From Hetaerina americana (lineage: Eukaryota; Arthropoda; Insecta; Odonata; Calopterygidae): DNA of 64,000 nucleotides. The DNA is taken from assembly GCA_022747635.1 (NCBI GenBank), contig JAKTNV010000235.1:186001-250000 (forward strand), in the 5' to 3' direction. The notes under the pieces are model-generated. The model searched no databases and had not been told where the DNA came from. It saw only the letters and a program-made list of their open reading frames with translations. Position 1 is the stretch's first letter, and each line of letters opens with the position of its first letter. The translations under genes and the position numbers were made by a program. Positions 12,326-25,600 of this stretch are shown piece by piece.

Positions 12326-14782
12326 AACTACCGTTTTGAAAGGTTAAGAAAGGAACAAATTTTCAATTGATGAATGAAGAGCTTTTAAAAAAGCATTTGG
12401 TAGAAAAACTTACACGACAATTCATTCGCGAAATTTCTCATCCCGAATCTGCGGAGGAAAATTATTATGTTTAAAAAATACGTATATTAACGAAACTTTT
12501 ATAACAGCGGCTGCTTTGAAAGGAAGAGAGGCGACCAAATATTCTTTCAATTAATTTTAAGCTTTAAAAAACCGCCGACGAAAAACTAAACGCAACAATT
12601 GAATCGCAAAATTTCTCATCCCGGTACTGCGGATGAAAAATTTTATGTTTGCAAGAAATACGTTTGAATACGAAAGTTTCCCCAATAACTGCCGTTTGGA
12701 AATGTAAAGAGTAAAACAAATTTACAACTGAAACTAACAGTCTTTATAAAAAACCCTCGGGGGAACAACTAAACGAGTCGCTTGAATCACGAAATTTCTC
12801 ATCCCGGGACTGCGGCTGGAAAACTTTATGCTTGCAAAAAATACGTATCAATGATACCATTTTCTCAAAAGCGACCGTTTTGAATGGTGAAGAAAGAACA
12901 AATTTTCATTTCATGAATGAAAAGCTTTTAAAAAAGCACTTGGAAGAAAAATTTAGACAAGAATTGATTCGCGAAATTTTTCACGCCGGGACTGCGGAGG
13001 AAAATTATTATGTTTAAAAAATAAGTATATTTACGAAACTTTTAAAACAGCGACTGCCTTTAAAGGAAGATAGGCCACAAAATATTCATTCAATGAATTT
13101 TAAGCTTTAAAAAACCGCTGAGGTAAAAACTAAACGCCACAATTGAATCACAAAATTTCTCATCCCGGTACTGCGGATGAAAAATTTTGTTTGCAAGAAA
13201 TACGTTTGAATACGAAAATTTTCTCAATAACAGCCGTTTGGAAATGAAAAGAGTCAAACAAATTTACAATTAAAACTAACAGGCTTTCAAAAAAACCTTC
13301 GGGGGAACAACTAAAAGAGTCGCTTTAATCACGAAATTTCTAATCCCGGGACTGCGGCTAGAAAACGTTATGCTTTCAAGAAATACGTATAAATGATACC
13401 ATTTTCTCAAAAACGACCGTTTTGAAAGGTAAAGGAAGGAACAATATTTTCTTTTGATGAATAAATAGCCTTTAAAAAAGCACTTGTAAGAAAAACTTAC
13501 ACGACAATTCATTCGCGAAATTTCTCATCCCGGGACTGCGGAAGAAAATTATTATGTTTAATAAGTACGTATATTAACGAAACTTTTATTAAAGCTAATG
13601 CTTTGAAAGGAAGGGAGGCAACAAAATATTCATTCAATGAATTTTAATCTTTAAAAAACCGCTGAGGTAAAAACTAAACGCAACAATTAAATCACTAAAT
13701 TTCTCATCCCGGTACTGCGGATGAAAAATTTTGTTTGCAAGAAATACGTATGAATACGAAAATTTTCTCAATAACTGCCGTTCGGAAGTGAAAAGAGTCA
13801 CACAAATTTACAATTAAAACTAACAGGCTTTCAAAAAAACCCTCGGGGAACAACGAAACGAATCGCTTGAATCACGAAATTTCTCATCCCGGGACTGCGC
13901 CTGGAAAACGTTATGCTTGCAAGAAATACGTATAAATGATACCTTTTTCTCAAAAACGACCATTTTGAATGGTATAGAAAGAACAAATTTTCATTTGATG
14001 AATGAAAAGCTTTTAAAAAAGCACTTGGAAGAAAAACACGAAAATTGATTCGCGGAATTTTTCATCCCGGGACTGCGGAGGAAAATTATTATGTTTAAAA
14101 AATAAGTATATTAACGAAACTTTTATAACAGCGACTGCCTTTAAAGGAAGAGAGGCCACAAAATATTCATTCAATGAATTTTAAGCTTTAAAAAACCGCT
14201 GAGGTAAAAACTAAACGCCACAATTGAATCACAAAATTTCTCATCCCAGTACATCGGATGAAAAATTTTGTTTGCAAGAAAAACGTATGAATACGAAAAT
14301 TTGCTCAATAACTGCCGTTGGGAAATGAAAAGAGTCACACAAATTTACAATTAAAACTAACAGGCTTTCAGAAAAACCCTCGGGGAAAAAACTAAACGAG
14401 TCGCTTGAATCACGAAATTTCTCATCCCGTGACTGCGGCTGGAAAACGTTATGCTTGCAAGAAATACGTATAAATGACACAATTTTCTCAAAAACGACCG
14501 TTTTGAATGGTAAAGAAAGAACAAATTTTCATTTGATGAACGAAAAGCTTTTAAAAAAGCACTTGGAAGAAAAACACGAAAATTGATTCGCGAAATTTTT
14601 CATCCCGGGACTGCGGAGGAAAATTATTATGTTTAAAAAATAAGTATATTAACGAAACTTTCATAACAGCGACTGCCTTTAAAGGAAGAGAGGCGACCAA
14701 ATATTCATTCAATGATTTTTAAGCTTTAAAAAACCGCTGAGGTAAAAACTAAACGACACAATTGAATCACAAAATTTCTCAT

Positions 14783-15006
14783 TCCGGTACTGCGGGTATA
14801 AAATTTTATGTTTTTCAAGAAATACGTTTAAATACGAAAATTTTCTTTGAACTTTGACTCTTTTCTTTACTTTGACTCTTTTCATTTGCAAACTGCCGTT
14901 TGCAAATGAAAAGAGTCAAACAAATTTACAATTAAAACTAACAGGCTTTCAAAAAAACCTTCGGGGGAACAACTTAAAGAGTCGCTTTAATCACGAAATT
15001 TCTAAT
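14783..15006 (+). repeat. C monomer enlarged by an inverted insertion, copy 1 (224 bp)
   Basis: An otherwise ordinary C monomer in which AAA between TTTTCTT and AACTGCCG is replaced by 43 nt (14848-14890), net +40. The inserted sequence is the reverse complement of the downstream AAATGAAAAGAGTCAAA region in two rounds. ACTTTGACTCTTTTC occurs at 14851-14865 and again at 14869-14883. Confidence 0.85.
14871..14920. repeat. Perfect inverted repeat, 23-bp arms, 4-nt loop
   Basis: The left arm 14871-14893 and right arm 14898-14920 (GTTTGCAAATGAAAAGAGTC then AAA) are exact reverse complements around a TGCC loop. A hairpin or cruciform could form. The right arm is normal satellite sequence; the left arm is the new insertion. 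Confidence 0.9.
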
Positions 15007-17171
15007 CGCGGGACTGCGGCTGGAAAACGTTATGCTTGCAAGAAATTCGTATAAATGATACCATTTTCTCAAAAACTACCGTTTTGAATGGCAAAGAAAG
15101 AACAAATTTTCATTTGATGAATGAAGAGCTTTTAAAAAAGCACTTGGTAGAAAAACTTACACGAATATTCATTCACGAAATTTCTAATCCCGAATCTGGG
15201 GAGGAAAATTATTATGTTTAAAAAGTACGTATATTAACAAAACTTTTATAACAGCGGCTGCTTTGAAAGGAAGAGAGGCGACCAAATATTCATTCAATGA
15301 ATTTTAAGCTTTAAAAAACCGCTGAGGTAAAAGCTAAACGCCACAATTGAATCACAAAATTTCTCATCCCGGTACTGCGGATGAAAAATTTTATGTTTGC
15401 AAAAAATACGTTTGAATACGAAAATTTTCTGAATAACTGCCGTTTGGAAATGAAAAGAGTCAAACAAATTTACAATTAACACTAACAGGCTTTCAAAAAA
15501 ACCTTCGGGGGAACAACTAAAAGAGTCGCTTTAATCACGAAATTTCTAATCCCGGGACTGCGGCTAGAAAACGTTATGCTTTCAAGAAATACGTATAAAT
15601 GATACCATTTACTCAAAAACGACCGTTTTGAAAGGTAAAGATAGGAACAAATTTTCTTTTGATGAATAAAAAGCCTTTAAAAAAGCACTTGTAAGAAAAA
15701 CTTACACGACAATTCATTCGCGAAATTTCTCATCCCGGGACTGCGGAGGAAAATTATTATGTTTAATAAGTACGTATATTAACGAAACTTTTATTAAAGC
15801 TAATGCTTTGAAAGGAAGGGAGGCAACAAAATATTCATTCAATGAATTTTAATCTTTAAAAAACCGCTGAGGTAAAAACTAAACGCAACAATTAAATCAC
15901 TAAATTTCTCATCCCGGTACTGCGGATGAAAAATTTTGTTTGCAAGAAATACGTATGAATACGAAAATTTTCTCAATAACTGCCGTTCGGAAGTGAAAAG
16001 AGTCACACAAATTTACAATTAAAACTAACAGGCTTTCAAAAAAACCCTCGGGGAACAACGAAACGAATCGCTTGAATCACGAAATTTCTCATCCCGGGAC
16101 TGCGCCTGGAAAACGTTATGCTTGCAAGAAATACGTATAAATGATACCTTTTTCTCAAAAACGACCATTTTGAATGGTAAAGAAAGAACAAATTTTCATT
16201 TGATGAATGAAAAGCTTTTAAAAAAGCACTTGGAAGAAAAACACGAAAATTGATTCGCGGAATTTTTCATCCCGGGACTGCGGAGGAAAATTATTATGTT
16301 TAAAAAATAAGAATATTAACGAAACTTTTATAACAGCGGCTGCCTTTAAAGGAAGAGAGGCCACAAAATATTCATTCAATGAATTTTAAGCTTTAAAAAA
16401 CCGCTGAGGTAAAAACTAAACGCCACAATTGAATCACAAAATTTCTCATCCCAGTACTGCGGATGAAAAATTTTGTTTGCAAGAAAAACGTATGAATACG
16501 AAAATTTGCTCAATAACTGCCGTTGGGAAATGAAAAGAGTCACACAAATTTACAATTAAAACTAACAGGCTTTCAAAAAAACCCTCGGGGGAAAAACTAA
16601 ACGAGTCGCTTGAATCACGAAATTTCTCATCCCGTGACTGCGGCTGGAAAACGTTATGCTTGCAAGAAATACGTATAAATGATACAATTTTCTCAAAAAC
16701 GACCGTTTTGAATGGTAAAGAAAGAACAAATTTTCATTTGATGAACGAAAAGCTTTTAAAAAAGCACTTGGAAGAAAAACACGAAAATTGATTCGCGAAA
16801 TTTTTCATCCCGGGACTGCGGAGGAAAATTATTATGTTTAAAAAATAAGTATATTAACGAAACTTTCATAACAGCGACTGCCTTTAAAGGAAGAGAGGCG
16901 ACCAAATATTCATTCAATGATTTTTAAGCTTTAAAAAACCGCTGAGGTAAAAACTAAACGACACAATTGAATCACAAAATTTCTCATCCCGGTACTGCAG
17001 GTATAAAATTTTATGTTTTTCAAGAAATACGTTTAAATACGAAAATTTTCTTAAAAACTGCCGTTTGCAAATGAAAAGAGTCAAACAAATTTACAATTAA
17101 AACTAACAGGCTTTCAAAAAAACCTTCGGGGGAACAACTTAAAGAGTCGCTTTAATCACGAAATTTCTAAT

Positions 17172-17715
17172 CGCGGGACTGCGGCTGGAAAACATTATGC
17201 TTGCAAGAAATTCGTATAAATGATACCATTTTCTCAAAAACTACCGTTTTGAAAGGTTAAGAAAGGAACAAATTTTCAATTGATGAATGAAGAGCTTTTA
17301 AAAAAGCATTTGGTAGAAAAACTTACACGACAATTCATTCGCGAAATTTCTCATCCCGAATCTGCGGAGGAAAATTATTATGTTTAAAAAATACGTATAT
17401 TAACGAAACTTTTATAACAGCGGCTGCTTTGAAAGGAAGAGAGGCGACAAAATATTCTTTCAATTAATTTTAAGCTTTAAAAAACCGCCGACGAAAAACT
17501 AAACGCAACAATTGAATCGCAAAATTTCTCATCCCGGTACTGCGGATGAAAAATTTTATGTTTGCAAGAAATACGTTTGAATACGAAAGTTTCCCCAATA
17601 ACTGCCGTTTGGAAATGTAAAGAGTAAAACAAATTTACAACTGAAACTAACAGTCTTTATAAAAAACCCTCGGGGGAACAACTAAACGAGTCGCTTGAAT
17701 CACGAAATTTCTCAT
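17172..17715 (+). repeat. Recently duplicated trimer (544 bp), copy 1
   Basis: Shares the private variants AAAACATTATGC in A and GGCGACAAAATATTC in B with the next trimer. Related trimers near 12.3 kb and 20.5 kb have ACGTTATGC and GGCGACCAAATATTC. Confidence 0.8.
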
Positions 17716-18259
17716 CCCGGGACTGCGGCTGGAAAACATTATGCTTGCAAGAAATTCGTATAAATGATACCATTTTCTCAAAAACTACCGTTTTGAAAGG
17801 TTAATAAAGGAACAAATTTTCAATTGATGAATGAAGAGCTTTTAAAAAAGCATTTGGTAGAAAAACTTACACGACAATTCATTCGCGAAATTTCTCATCC
17901 CGAATCTGCGGAGGAAAATTATTATGTTTAAAAAATACGTATATTAACGAAACTTTTATAACAGCGGCTGCTTTGAAAGGAAGAGAGGCGACAAAATATT
18001 CTTTCAATTAATTTTAAGCTTTAAAAAACCGCCGACGAAAAACTAAACGCAACAATTGAATCGCAAAATTTCTCATCCCGGTACTGCGGATGAAAAATTT
18101 TATGTTTGCAAGAAATACGTTTGAATACGAAAGTTTCCCCAATAACTGCCGTTTGGAAATGTAAAGAGTAAAACAAATTTACAACTGAAACTAACAGTCT
18201 TTATAAAAAACCCTCGGGGGAACAACTAAACGAGTCGCTTGAATCACGAAATTTCTCAT
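17716..18259 (+). repeat. Recently duplicated trimer (544 bp), copy 2
   Basis: Tandem copy of 17172-17715; one difference seen is GGTTAATAAAGG against GGTTAAGAAAGG. It also forms the start of the 5.46-kb-offset copy 2, so the trimer duplication and the larger duplication overlap. Confidence 0.8.
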
Positions 18260-20237
18260 CCCGGGACTGCGGCTGGAAAACTTTATGCTTGCAAAAAATA
18301 CGTATCAATGATACCATTTTCTCAAAAGCGACCGTTTTGAATGGTGAAGAAAGAACAAATTTTCATTTGATGAATGAAAAGCTTTTAAAAAAGCACTTGG
18401 AAGAAAAATTTAGACAAGAATTGATTCGCGAAATTTTTCACGCCGGGACTGCGGAGGAAAATTATTATGTTTAAAAAATAAGTATATTAACGAAACTTTT
18501 AAAACAGCGACTGCCTTTAAAGGAAGAGAGGCCACAAAATATTCATTCAATGAATTTTAAGCTTTAAAAAACCGCTGAGGTACAAACTAAACGCAACAAT
18601 TGAATCACAAAATTTCTCATCCCGGTACTGCGGATGAAAAATTTTGTTTGCAAGAAATACGTTTGAATACGAAAATTTTCTCAATAACTGCCGTTTGGAA
18701 ATGAAAAGAGTCAAACAAATTTACAATTAAAACTAACAGGCTTTCAAAAAAACCTTCGGGGGAACAACTAAAAGAGTCGCTTAATTCACGAAATTTCTAA
18801 TCCCGGGACTGCGGCTAGAAAACGTTATGCTTTCAAGAAATACGTATAAATGATACCATTTTCTCAAAAACGACCGTTTTGAAAGGTAAAGGAAGGAACA
18901 AATTTTCTTTTGATGAATAAAAAGCCTTTAAAAAAGCACTTGTAAGAAAAACTTACACGACAATTCATTCGCCAAATTTCTCATCCCGGGACTGCGGAAG
19001 AAAATTATTATGTTTAATAAGTACGTATATTAACGAAACTTTTATTAAAGCTAATGCTTTGAAAGGAAGGGAGGCAACAAAATATTCATTCAATGAATTT
19101 TAATCTTTAAAAAACCGCTGAGGTAAAAACTAAACGCAACAATTAAATCACTAAATTTCTCATCCCGGTACTGCGGATGAAAAATTTTGTTTGCAAGAAA
19201 TACGTATGAATACGAAAATTTTCTCAATAACTGCCGTTCGGAAGTGAAAAGAGTCACACAAATTTACAATTAAAACTAACAGGCTTTCAAAAAAACCCTC
19301 GGGGAACAACGAAACGAATCGCTTGAATCACGAAATTTCTCATCCCGGGACTGCGCCTGGAAAACGTTATGCTTGCAAGAAATACGTATAAATGATACCT
19401 TTTTCTCAAAAACGACCATTTTGAATGGTATAGAAAGAACAAATTTTCATTTGATGAATGAAAAGCTTTTAAAAAAGCACTTGGAAGAAAAACACGAAAA
19501 TTGATTCGCGGAATTTTTCATCCCGGGACTGTGGAGGAAAATTATTATGTTTAAAAAATAAGTATATTAACGAAACTTTTATAACAGCGACTGCCTTTAA
19601 AGGAAGAGAGGCCACAAAATATTCAATCAATGAATTTTAAGCTTTAAAAAACCGCTGAGGTAAAAACAAAACGCCACAATTGAATCACAAAATTTCTCAT
19701 CCCAGTACTGCGGATGAAAATTTTGTTTGCAAGAAAAACGTATGAATACGAAAATTTGCTCAATAACTGCCGTTGGGAAATGAAAAGAGTCACACAAATT
19801 TACAATTAAAACTAACAGGCTTTCAGAAAAACCCTCGGGGGAAAAACTAAACGAGTCGCTTGAATCACGAAATTTCTCATCCCGTGACTGCGGCTGGAAA
19901 ACGTTATGCTTGCAAGAAATACGTATAAATGATACAATTTTCTCAAAAACGACCGTTTTGAATGGTAAAGAAAGAACATATTTTCATTTGATGAACGAAA
20001 AGCTTTTAAAAAAGCACTTGGAAGAAAAACACGAAAATTGATTCGCGAAATTTTTCATCCCGGGACTGCGGAGGAAAATTATTATGTTTAAAAAATAAGT
20101 ATATTAACGAAACTTTCATAACAGCGACTGTCTTTAAAGGAAGAGAGGCGACCAAATATTCATTCAATGATTTTTAAGCTTTAAAAAACCGCTGAGGTAA
20201 AAACTAAACGACACAATTGAATCACAAAATTTCTCAT

Positions 20238-20461
20238 CCCGGTACTGCGGGTATAAAATTTTATGTTTTTCAAGAAATACGTTTAAATACGAAAATTTTC
20301 TTTGAACTTTGACTCTTTTCTTTACTTTGACTCTTTTCATTTGCAAACTGCCGTTTGCAAATGAAAAGAGTCAAACAAATTTACAATTAAAACTAACAGG
20401 CTTTCAAAAAAACCTTCGGGGGAACAACTTAAAGAGTCGCTTTAATCACGAAATTTCAAAT
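20238..20461 (+). repeat. C monomer enlarged by an inverted insertion, copy 2 (224 bp)
   Basis: The same 43-nt insertion as at 14848-14890, here at 20303-20345, with the same breakpoints and an offset of 5,455 bp. Related C monomers at 9,182, 12,077, 16,988 and 26,239 lack it. Confidence 0.85.
20326..20375. repeat. Perfect inverted repeat, second copy
   Basis: Arms 20326-20348 and 20353-20375 around a TGCC loop, identical to the hairpin at 14871-14920. The arms carry no mutations that would break pairing. Confidence 0.9.
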
Positions 20462-21546
20462 CGCGGGACTGCGGCTGGAAAACGTTATGCTTGCAAGAAA
20501 TTCGTATAAATGATACCATTTTCTCAAAAACTACCGTTTTGAAAGGTTAAGAAAGGAACAAATTTTCAATTGATGAATGAAGAGCTTTTAAAAAAGCATT
20601 TGGTAGAAAAACTTACACGACAATTCATTCGCGAAATTTCTCATCCCGAATCTGCGGAGGAAAATTATTATGTTTAAAAAATACGTATATTAACGAAACT
20701 TTTATAACAGCGGCTGCTTTGAAAGGAAGAGAGGCGACCAAATATTCTTTCAATTAATTTTAAGCTTTAAAAAACCGCCGACGAAAAACTAAACGCAACA
20801 ATTGAATCGCAAAATTTCTCATCCCGGTACTGCGGATGAAAAATTTTATGTTTGCAAGAAATACGTTTGAATACGAAAATTTTCCCAATAACTGCCGTTT
20901 GGAAATGTAAAGAGTTAAACAAATTTACAACTGAAACTAACAGTCTTTATAAAAAACCCTCGGGGGAACAACTAAACGAGTCGCTTGAATCACGAAATTT
21001 CTCATCCCGGGACTGCGGCTGGAAAACTTTATGCTTGCAAAAAATACGTATCAATGATACCATTTTCTCAAAAGCGACCGTTTTGAATGGTGAAGAAAGA
21101 ACAAATTTTCATTTGATGAATGAAAAGCTTTTAAAAAAGCACTTGGAAGAAAAATTTAGACAAGAATTGATTCGCGAAATTTTCACGCCGGGGCTGCGGA
21201 GGAAAATTATTATGTTTAAAAAATAAGTATATTAACGAAACTTTTAAAACAGCGACTGCCTTTAAAGGAAGAGAGGCCACAAAATATTCATTCAATGAAT
21301 TTTAAGCTTTAAGAAACCGCTGAGGTACAAACTAAACGCAACAATTGAATCACAAAATTTCTCATCCCGGTACTGCGGATGAAAAATTTTGTTTGCAAGA
21401 AATACGTTTGAATACGAAAATTTTCTCAATAACTGCCGTTTGGAAATGAAAAGAGTCAAACAAATTTACAATTAAAACTAACAGGCTTTCAAAAAAACCT
21501 TCGGGGGAACAACTAAAAGAGTCGCTTTAATCACGAAATTTCTAAT
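20462..21546 (+). repeat. Two-trimer module, copy 1 (about 1,085 bp)
   Basis: Order: A with CTACCGTTTTGAAAGG, B with CCCGAATC and a CGCCGACGAAAAAC tail, C, A with GGTGAAGAAAG, B with CACGCCGGG-type box, then C after GAGGTACAAAC. A one-base loss near 21,180 in this copy joins two frames and makes a 124-codon ORF by chance. Confidence 0.75.
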
Positions 21547-22632
21547 CCCGGGACTGCGGCTAGAAAACGTTATGCTTGCAAGAAATTCACATAAATGATA
21601 CCATTTTCTCAAAAACTACCGTTTTGAAAGGTTAAGAAAGGAACAAATTTTCATATGATGAATGAAGAGCTTTTAAAAAAGCATTTGGTAGAAAAACTTA
21701 CACGACAATTCATTCGCGAAATTTCTCATCCCGAATCTGCGGAGGAAAAATATTATGTTTAAAAAATACGTATATTAACGAAACTTTTATAACAGCGGCT
21801 GCTTTGAAAGGAAGAGAGGCGACCAAAAATTCTTTCAATTAATTTTAAGCTTTAAAAAACCGCCGACGAAAAACTAAACGCAACAATTGAATCGCAAAAT
21901 TTCTCATCCCGGTACTGCGGATGAAAAATTTTATGTTTGCAAGAAATACGTTTGAATACGAAAGTTTCCCCAATAACTGCCGTTTGGAAATGTAAAGAGT
22001 AAAACAAATTAACAACTGAAACTAACAGTCTTTATAAAAAACCCTCGGGGGAACAACTAAACGAGTCGCTTGAATCACGAAATTTCTCATCCCGGGACTG
22101 CGGCTGGAAAACTTTATGCTTGCAAAAAATACCTATCAATGATACCATTTTCTCAAAAGCGACCGTTTTGAATGGTGAAGAAAGAACAAATTTTCATTTG
22201 ATGAATGAAAAGCTTTTAAAAAAGCACTTGGAAGAAAAATTTAGACAAGAATTGATTCGCGAAATTTTTCACGCCGGGACTGCGGAGGAAAATTATTATG
22301 TTTAAAAAATAAGTATATTAACGAAACTTTTAAAACAGCGACTGCCTTTAAAGGAAGAGAGGCCACAAAATATTCATTCAATGAATTTTAAGCTTTAAAA
22401 AACCGCTGAGGTACAAACTAAACGCAACAATTGAATCACAAAATTTCTCATCCCGGTACTGCGGATGAAAAATTTTGTTTGCAAGAAATACGTTTGAATA
22501 CGAAAATTTTCTCAATAACTGCCGTTTGGAAATGAAAAGAGTCAAACAAATTTACAATTAAAACTAACAGGCTTTCAAAAAAACCTTCGGGGGAACAACT
22601 AAAAGAGTCGCTTTAATCACGAAATTTCTAAT
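21547..22632 (+). repeat. Two-trimer module, copy 2 (1,086 bp)
   Basis: Tandem copy of the preceding six monomers with the same markers in the same order. A further related copy starts near 23,714 and an earlier one near 17,716, so this six-monomer module is a local HOR. Confidence 0.75.
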
Positions 22633-25600
22633 CCCGGGACTGCGGCTAGAAAACGTTATGCTTTCAAGAAATACGTATAAATGATACCATTTTCTCAAAA
22701 ACGACCGTTTTGAAAGGTAAAGGAAGGAACAAATTTTCTTTTGATGAATAAAAAGCCTTTAAAAAGCACTTGTAAGAGAAACTTACACGACAATTCATTC
22801 GCGAAATTTCTCATCCCGGGACTGCGGAAGAAAATTATTATGTTTAATAAGTACGTATATTAACGAAACTTTTATTAAAGCTAATGCTTTGAAAGGAAGG
22901 GAGGCAACAAAATATTCATTCAATGAATTTTAATCTTTAAAAAACCGCTGAGGTAAAAACTAAACGCAACAATTAAATCACTAAATTTCTCATCCCGGTA
23001 CTGCGGATGAAAAATTTTGTTTGCAAGAAATACGTATGAATACGAAAATTTTCTCAATAACTGCCGTTCGGAAGTGAAAAGAGTCACACAAATTTACAAT
23101 TAAAACTAACAGGCTTTCAAAAAAACCCTCGGGGAACAACGAAACGAATCGCTTGAATCACGAAATTTCTCATCCCGGGACTGCGCCTGGAAAACGTTAT
23201 GCTTGCAAGAAATACGTATAAATGATACCTTTTTCTCAAAAACGACCATTTTGAATGGTATAGAAAGAACAAATTTTCATTTGATGAATGAAAAGCTTTT
23301 AAAAAAGCACTTGGAAGAAAAACACGAAAATTGATTCGCGGAATTTTTCATCCCGGGACTGCGGAGGAAAATTATTATGTTTAAAAAATAAGTATATTAA
23401 CGAAACTTTTATAACAGCGACTGCCTTTAAAGGAAGAGAGGCCACAAAATATTCATTCAATGAATTTTAAGCTTTAAAAAACCGCTGAGGTAAAAACTAA
23501 ACGCTACAATTGAATCCCAAAATTTCTCATCCCAGTACTGCGGATGAAAAATTTTGTTTGCAAGAAAAACGTATGAATACGAAAATTTGCTCAATAACTG
23601 CCGTTGGGAAATGAAAAGAGTCACACAAATTTACAATTAAAACTAACAGGCTTTCAGAAAAACCGTCGGGGGAACAACTTAAAGAGTCGCTTTAATCACG
23701 AAATTTCTTATCCCGGGACTGCGGCTGGAAAACGTTATGCTTGCAAGAAATTCACATAAATGATACCATTTTCTCAAAAACTACCGTTTTGAAAGGTTAA
23801 GAAAGGAACAAATTTTCATTTGATGAATGAAGAGCTTTTAAAAAAGCATTTGGTAGAAAAACTTACACGACAATTCATTCGCGAAATTTCTCATCCCGAA
23901 TCTGCGGAGGAAAATTATTATGTTTAAAAAATACGTATATTAACGAAACTTTTATAACAGCGGCTGCTTTGAAAGGAAGAGAGGCGACCAAATATTCTTT
24001 CAATTAATTTTAAGCTTTAAAAAACCGCCGACGAAAAACTAAACGCAACAATTGAATCGCAAAATTTCTCATCCCGGTACTGCGGATGAAAAATTTTATG
24101 TTTGCAAGAAATACGTTTGAATACGAAAGTTTCCCCAATAACTGCCGTTTGGAAATGTAAAGAGTAAAACAAATTTACAACTGAAACTAACAGTCTTTAT
24201 AAAAAACCCTCGGGGAAACAACTAAACGAGTCGCTTGAATCACGAAATTTCTCATCCCGGGACTGCGGCTGGAAAACTTTATGCTTGCAAAAAATACGTA
24301 TCAATGATACCATTTTCTCAAAAGCGACCGTTTTGAATGGTGAAGAAAGAACAAATTTTCATTTGATGAATGAAAAGCTTTTAAAAAAGCACTTGGAAGA
24401 AAAATTTAGACAAGAATTGATTCGCGAAATTTTTCACGCCGGGACTGCGGAGGAAAATTATTATGTTTAAAAAATAAGTATATTAACGAAACTTTTAAAA
24501 CAGCGACTGCCTTTAAAGGAAGAGAGGCCACAAAATATTCATTCAATGAATTTTAAGCTTTAAAAAACCGCTGAGGTACAAACTAAACGCAACAATTGAA
24601 TCACAAAATTTCTCATCCCGGTACTGCGGATGAAAAATTTTGTTTGCAAGAAATACGTTTGAATACGAAAATTTTCTCAATAACTGCCGTTTGGAAATGA
24701 TAAGAGTCAAACAAATTTACAATTAAAACTAACAGGCTTTCAAAAAAACCTTCGGGGGAACAACTAAAAGAGTCGCTTTAATCACGAAATTTCTAATCCC
24801 GGGACTGCGGCTAGAAAACGTTATGCTTTCAAGAAATACGTATAAATGATACCATTTTCTCAAAAACGACCGTTTTGAAAGGTAAAGGAAGGAACAAATT
24901 TTCTTTTGATGAATAAAAAGCCTTTAAAAAGCACTTGTAAGAAAAACTTACACGACAATTCATTCGCGAAATTTCTCATCCCGGGACTGCGGAAGAAAAT
25001 TATTATGTTTAATAAGTACGTATATTAACGAAACTTTTATTAAAGCTAATGCTTTGAAAGGAAGGGAGGCAACAAAATATTCATTCAATGAATTTTAATC
25101 TTTATAAAACCGCTGAGGTAAAAACTAAACGCAACAATTAAATCACAAAATTTCTCATCCCGGTACTGCGGATGAAAAATTTTGTTTGCAAGAAATACGT
25201 ATGAATACGAAAATTTTCTCAATAACTGCCGTTCGGAAGTGAAAAGAGTCACACAAATTTACAATTAAAACTAACAGGCTTTAAAAAAAACCCTCGGGGA
25301 ACAACGAAACGAATCGCTTGAATCACGAAATTTCTCATCCCGGGACTGCGCCTGGAAAACGTTATGCTTGCAAGAAATACGTATAAATGATACCTTTTTC
25401 TCAAAAACGACCATTTTGAATGGTATAGAAAGAACAAATTTTCATTTGATGAATGAAAAGCTTTTAAAAAAGCACTTGGAAGAAAAACACGAAAATTGAT
25501 TCGCGGAATTTTTCATCCCGGGACTGCGGAGGAAAATTATTATGTTTAAAAAATAAGTATATTAACGAAACTTTTATAACTGCGACTGCCTTTAAAGGAA

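Larger units (their letters stand above)
12259..15080 (+). repeat. 5.46-kb-offset duplication, copy 1
   Basis: Matches the segment about 5,455-5,457 bp downstream, including AATGGTGAAGAAAG in A, CACGCCGGG in B, GCGCCTGG in A, CCCAGTAC in C and the rare inverted insertion. The match ends near 15,080, where GAATGGCAAAG here differs from GAAAGGTTAAG in copy 2. Confidence 0.75.
17716..20535 (+). repeat. 5.46-kb-offset duplication, copy 2
   Basis: Counterpart of 12259-15080, carrying the second copy of the inverted insertion at 20303-20345. Small differences exist, such as GTATAGAAAG and one-base indels, so it is not an exact copy. Confidence 0.75.

Noticed and set aside
14845..14920. Terminal inverted repeat of a small transposon (MITE)
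   Set aside because: The two arms are separated by only 4 nt, one arm is normal monomer sequence, and no target-site duplication is visible. A local template switch explains it better.
14871..14920. Intrinsic transcription terminator
   Set aside because: The hairpin is perfect but AT-rich, with no following T run on the + strand and no gene upstream.
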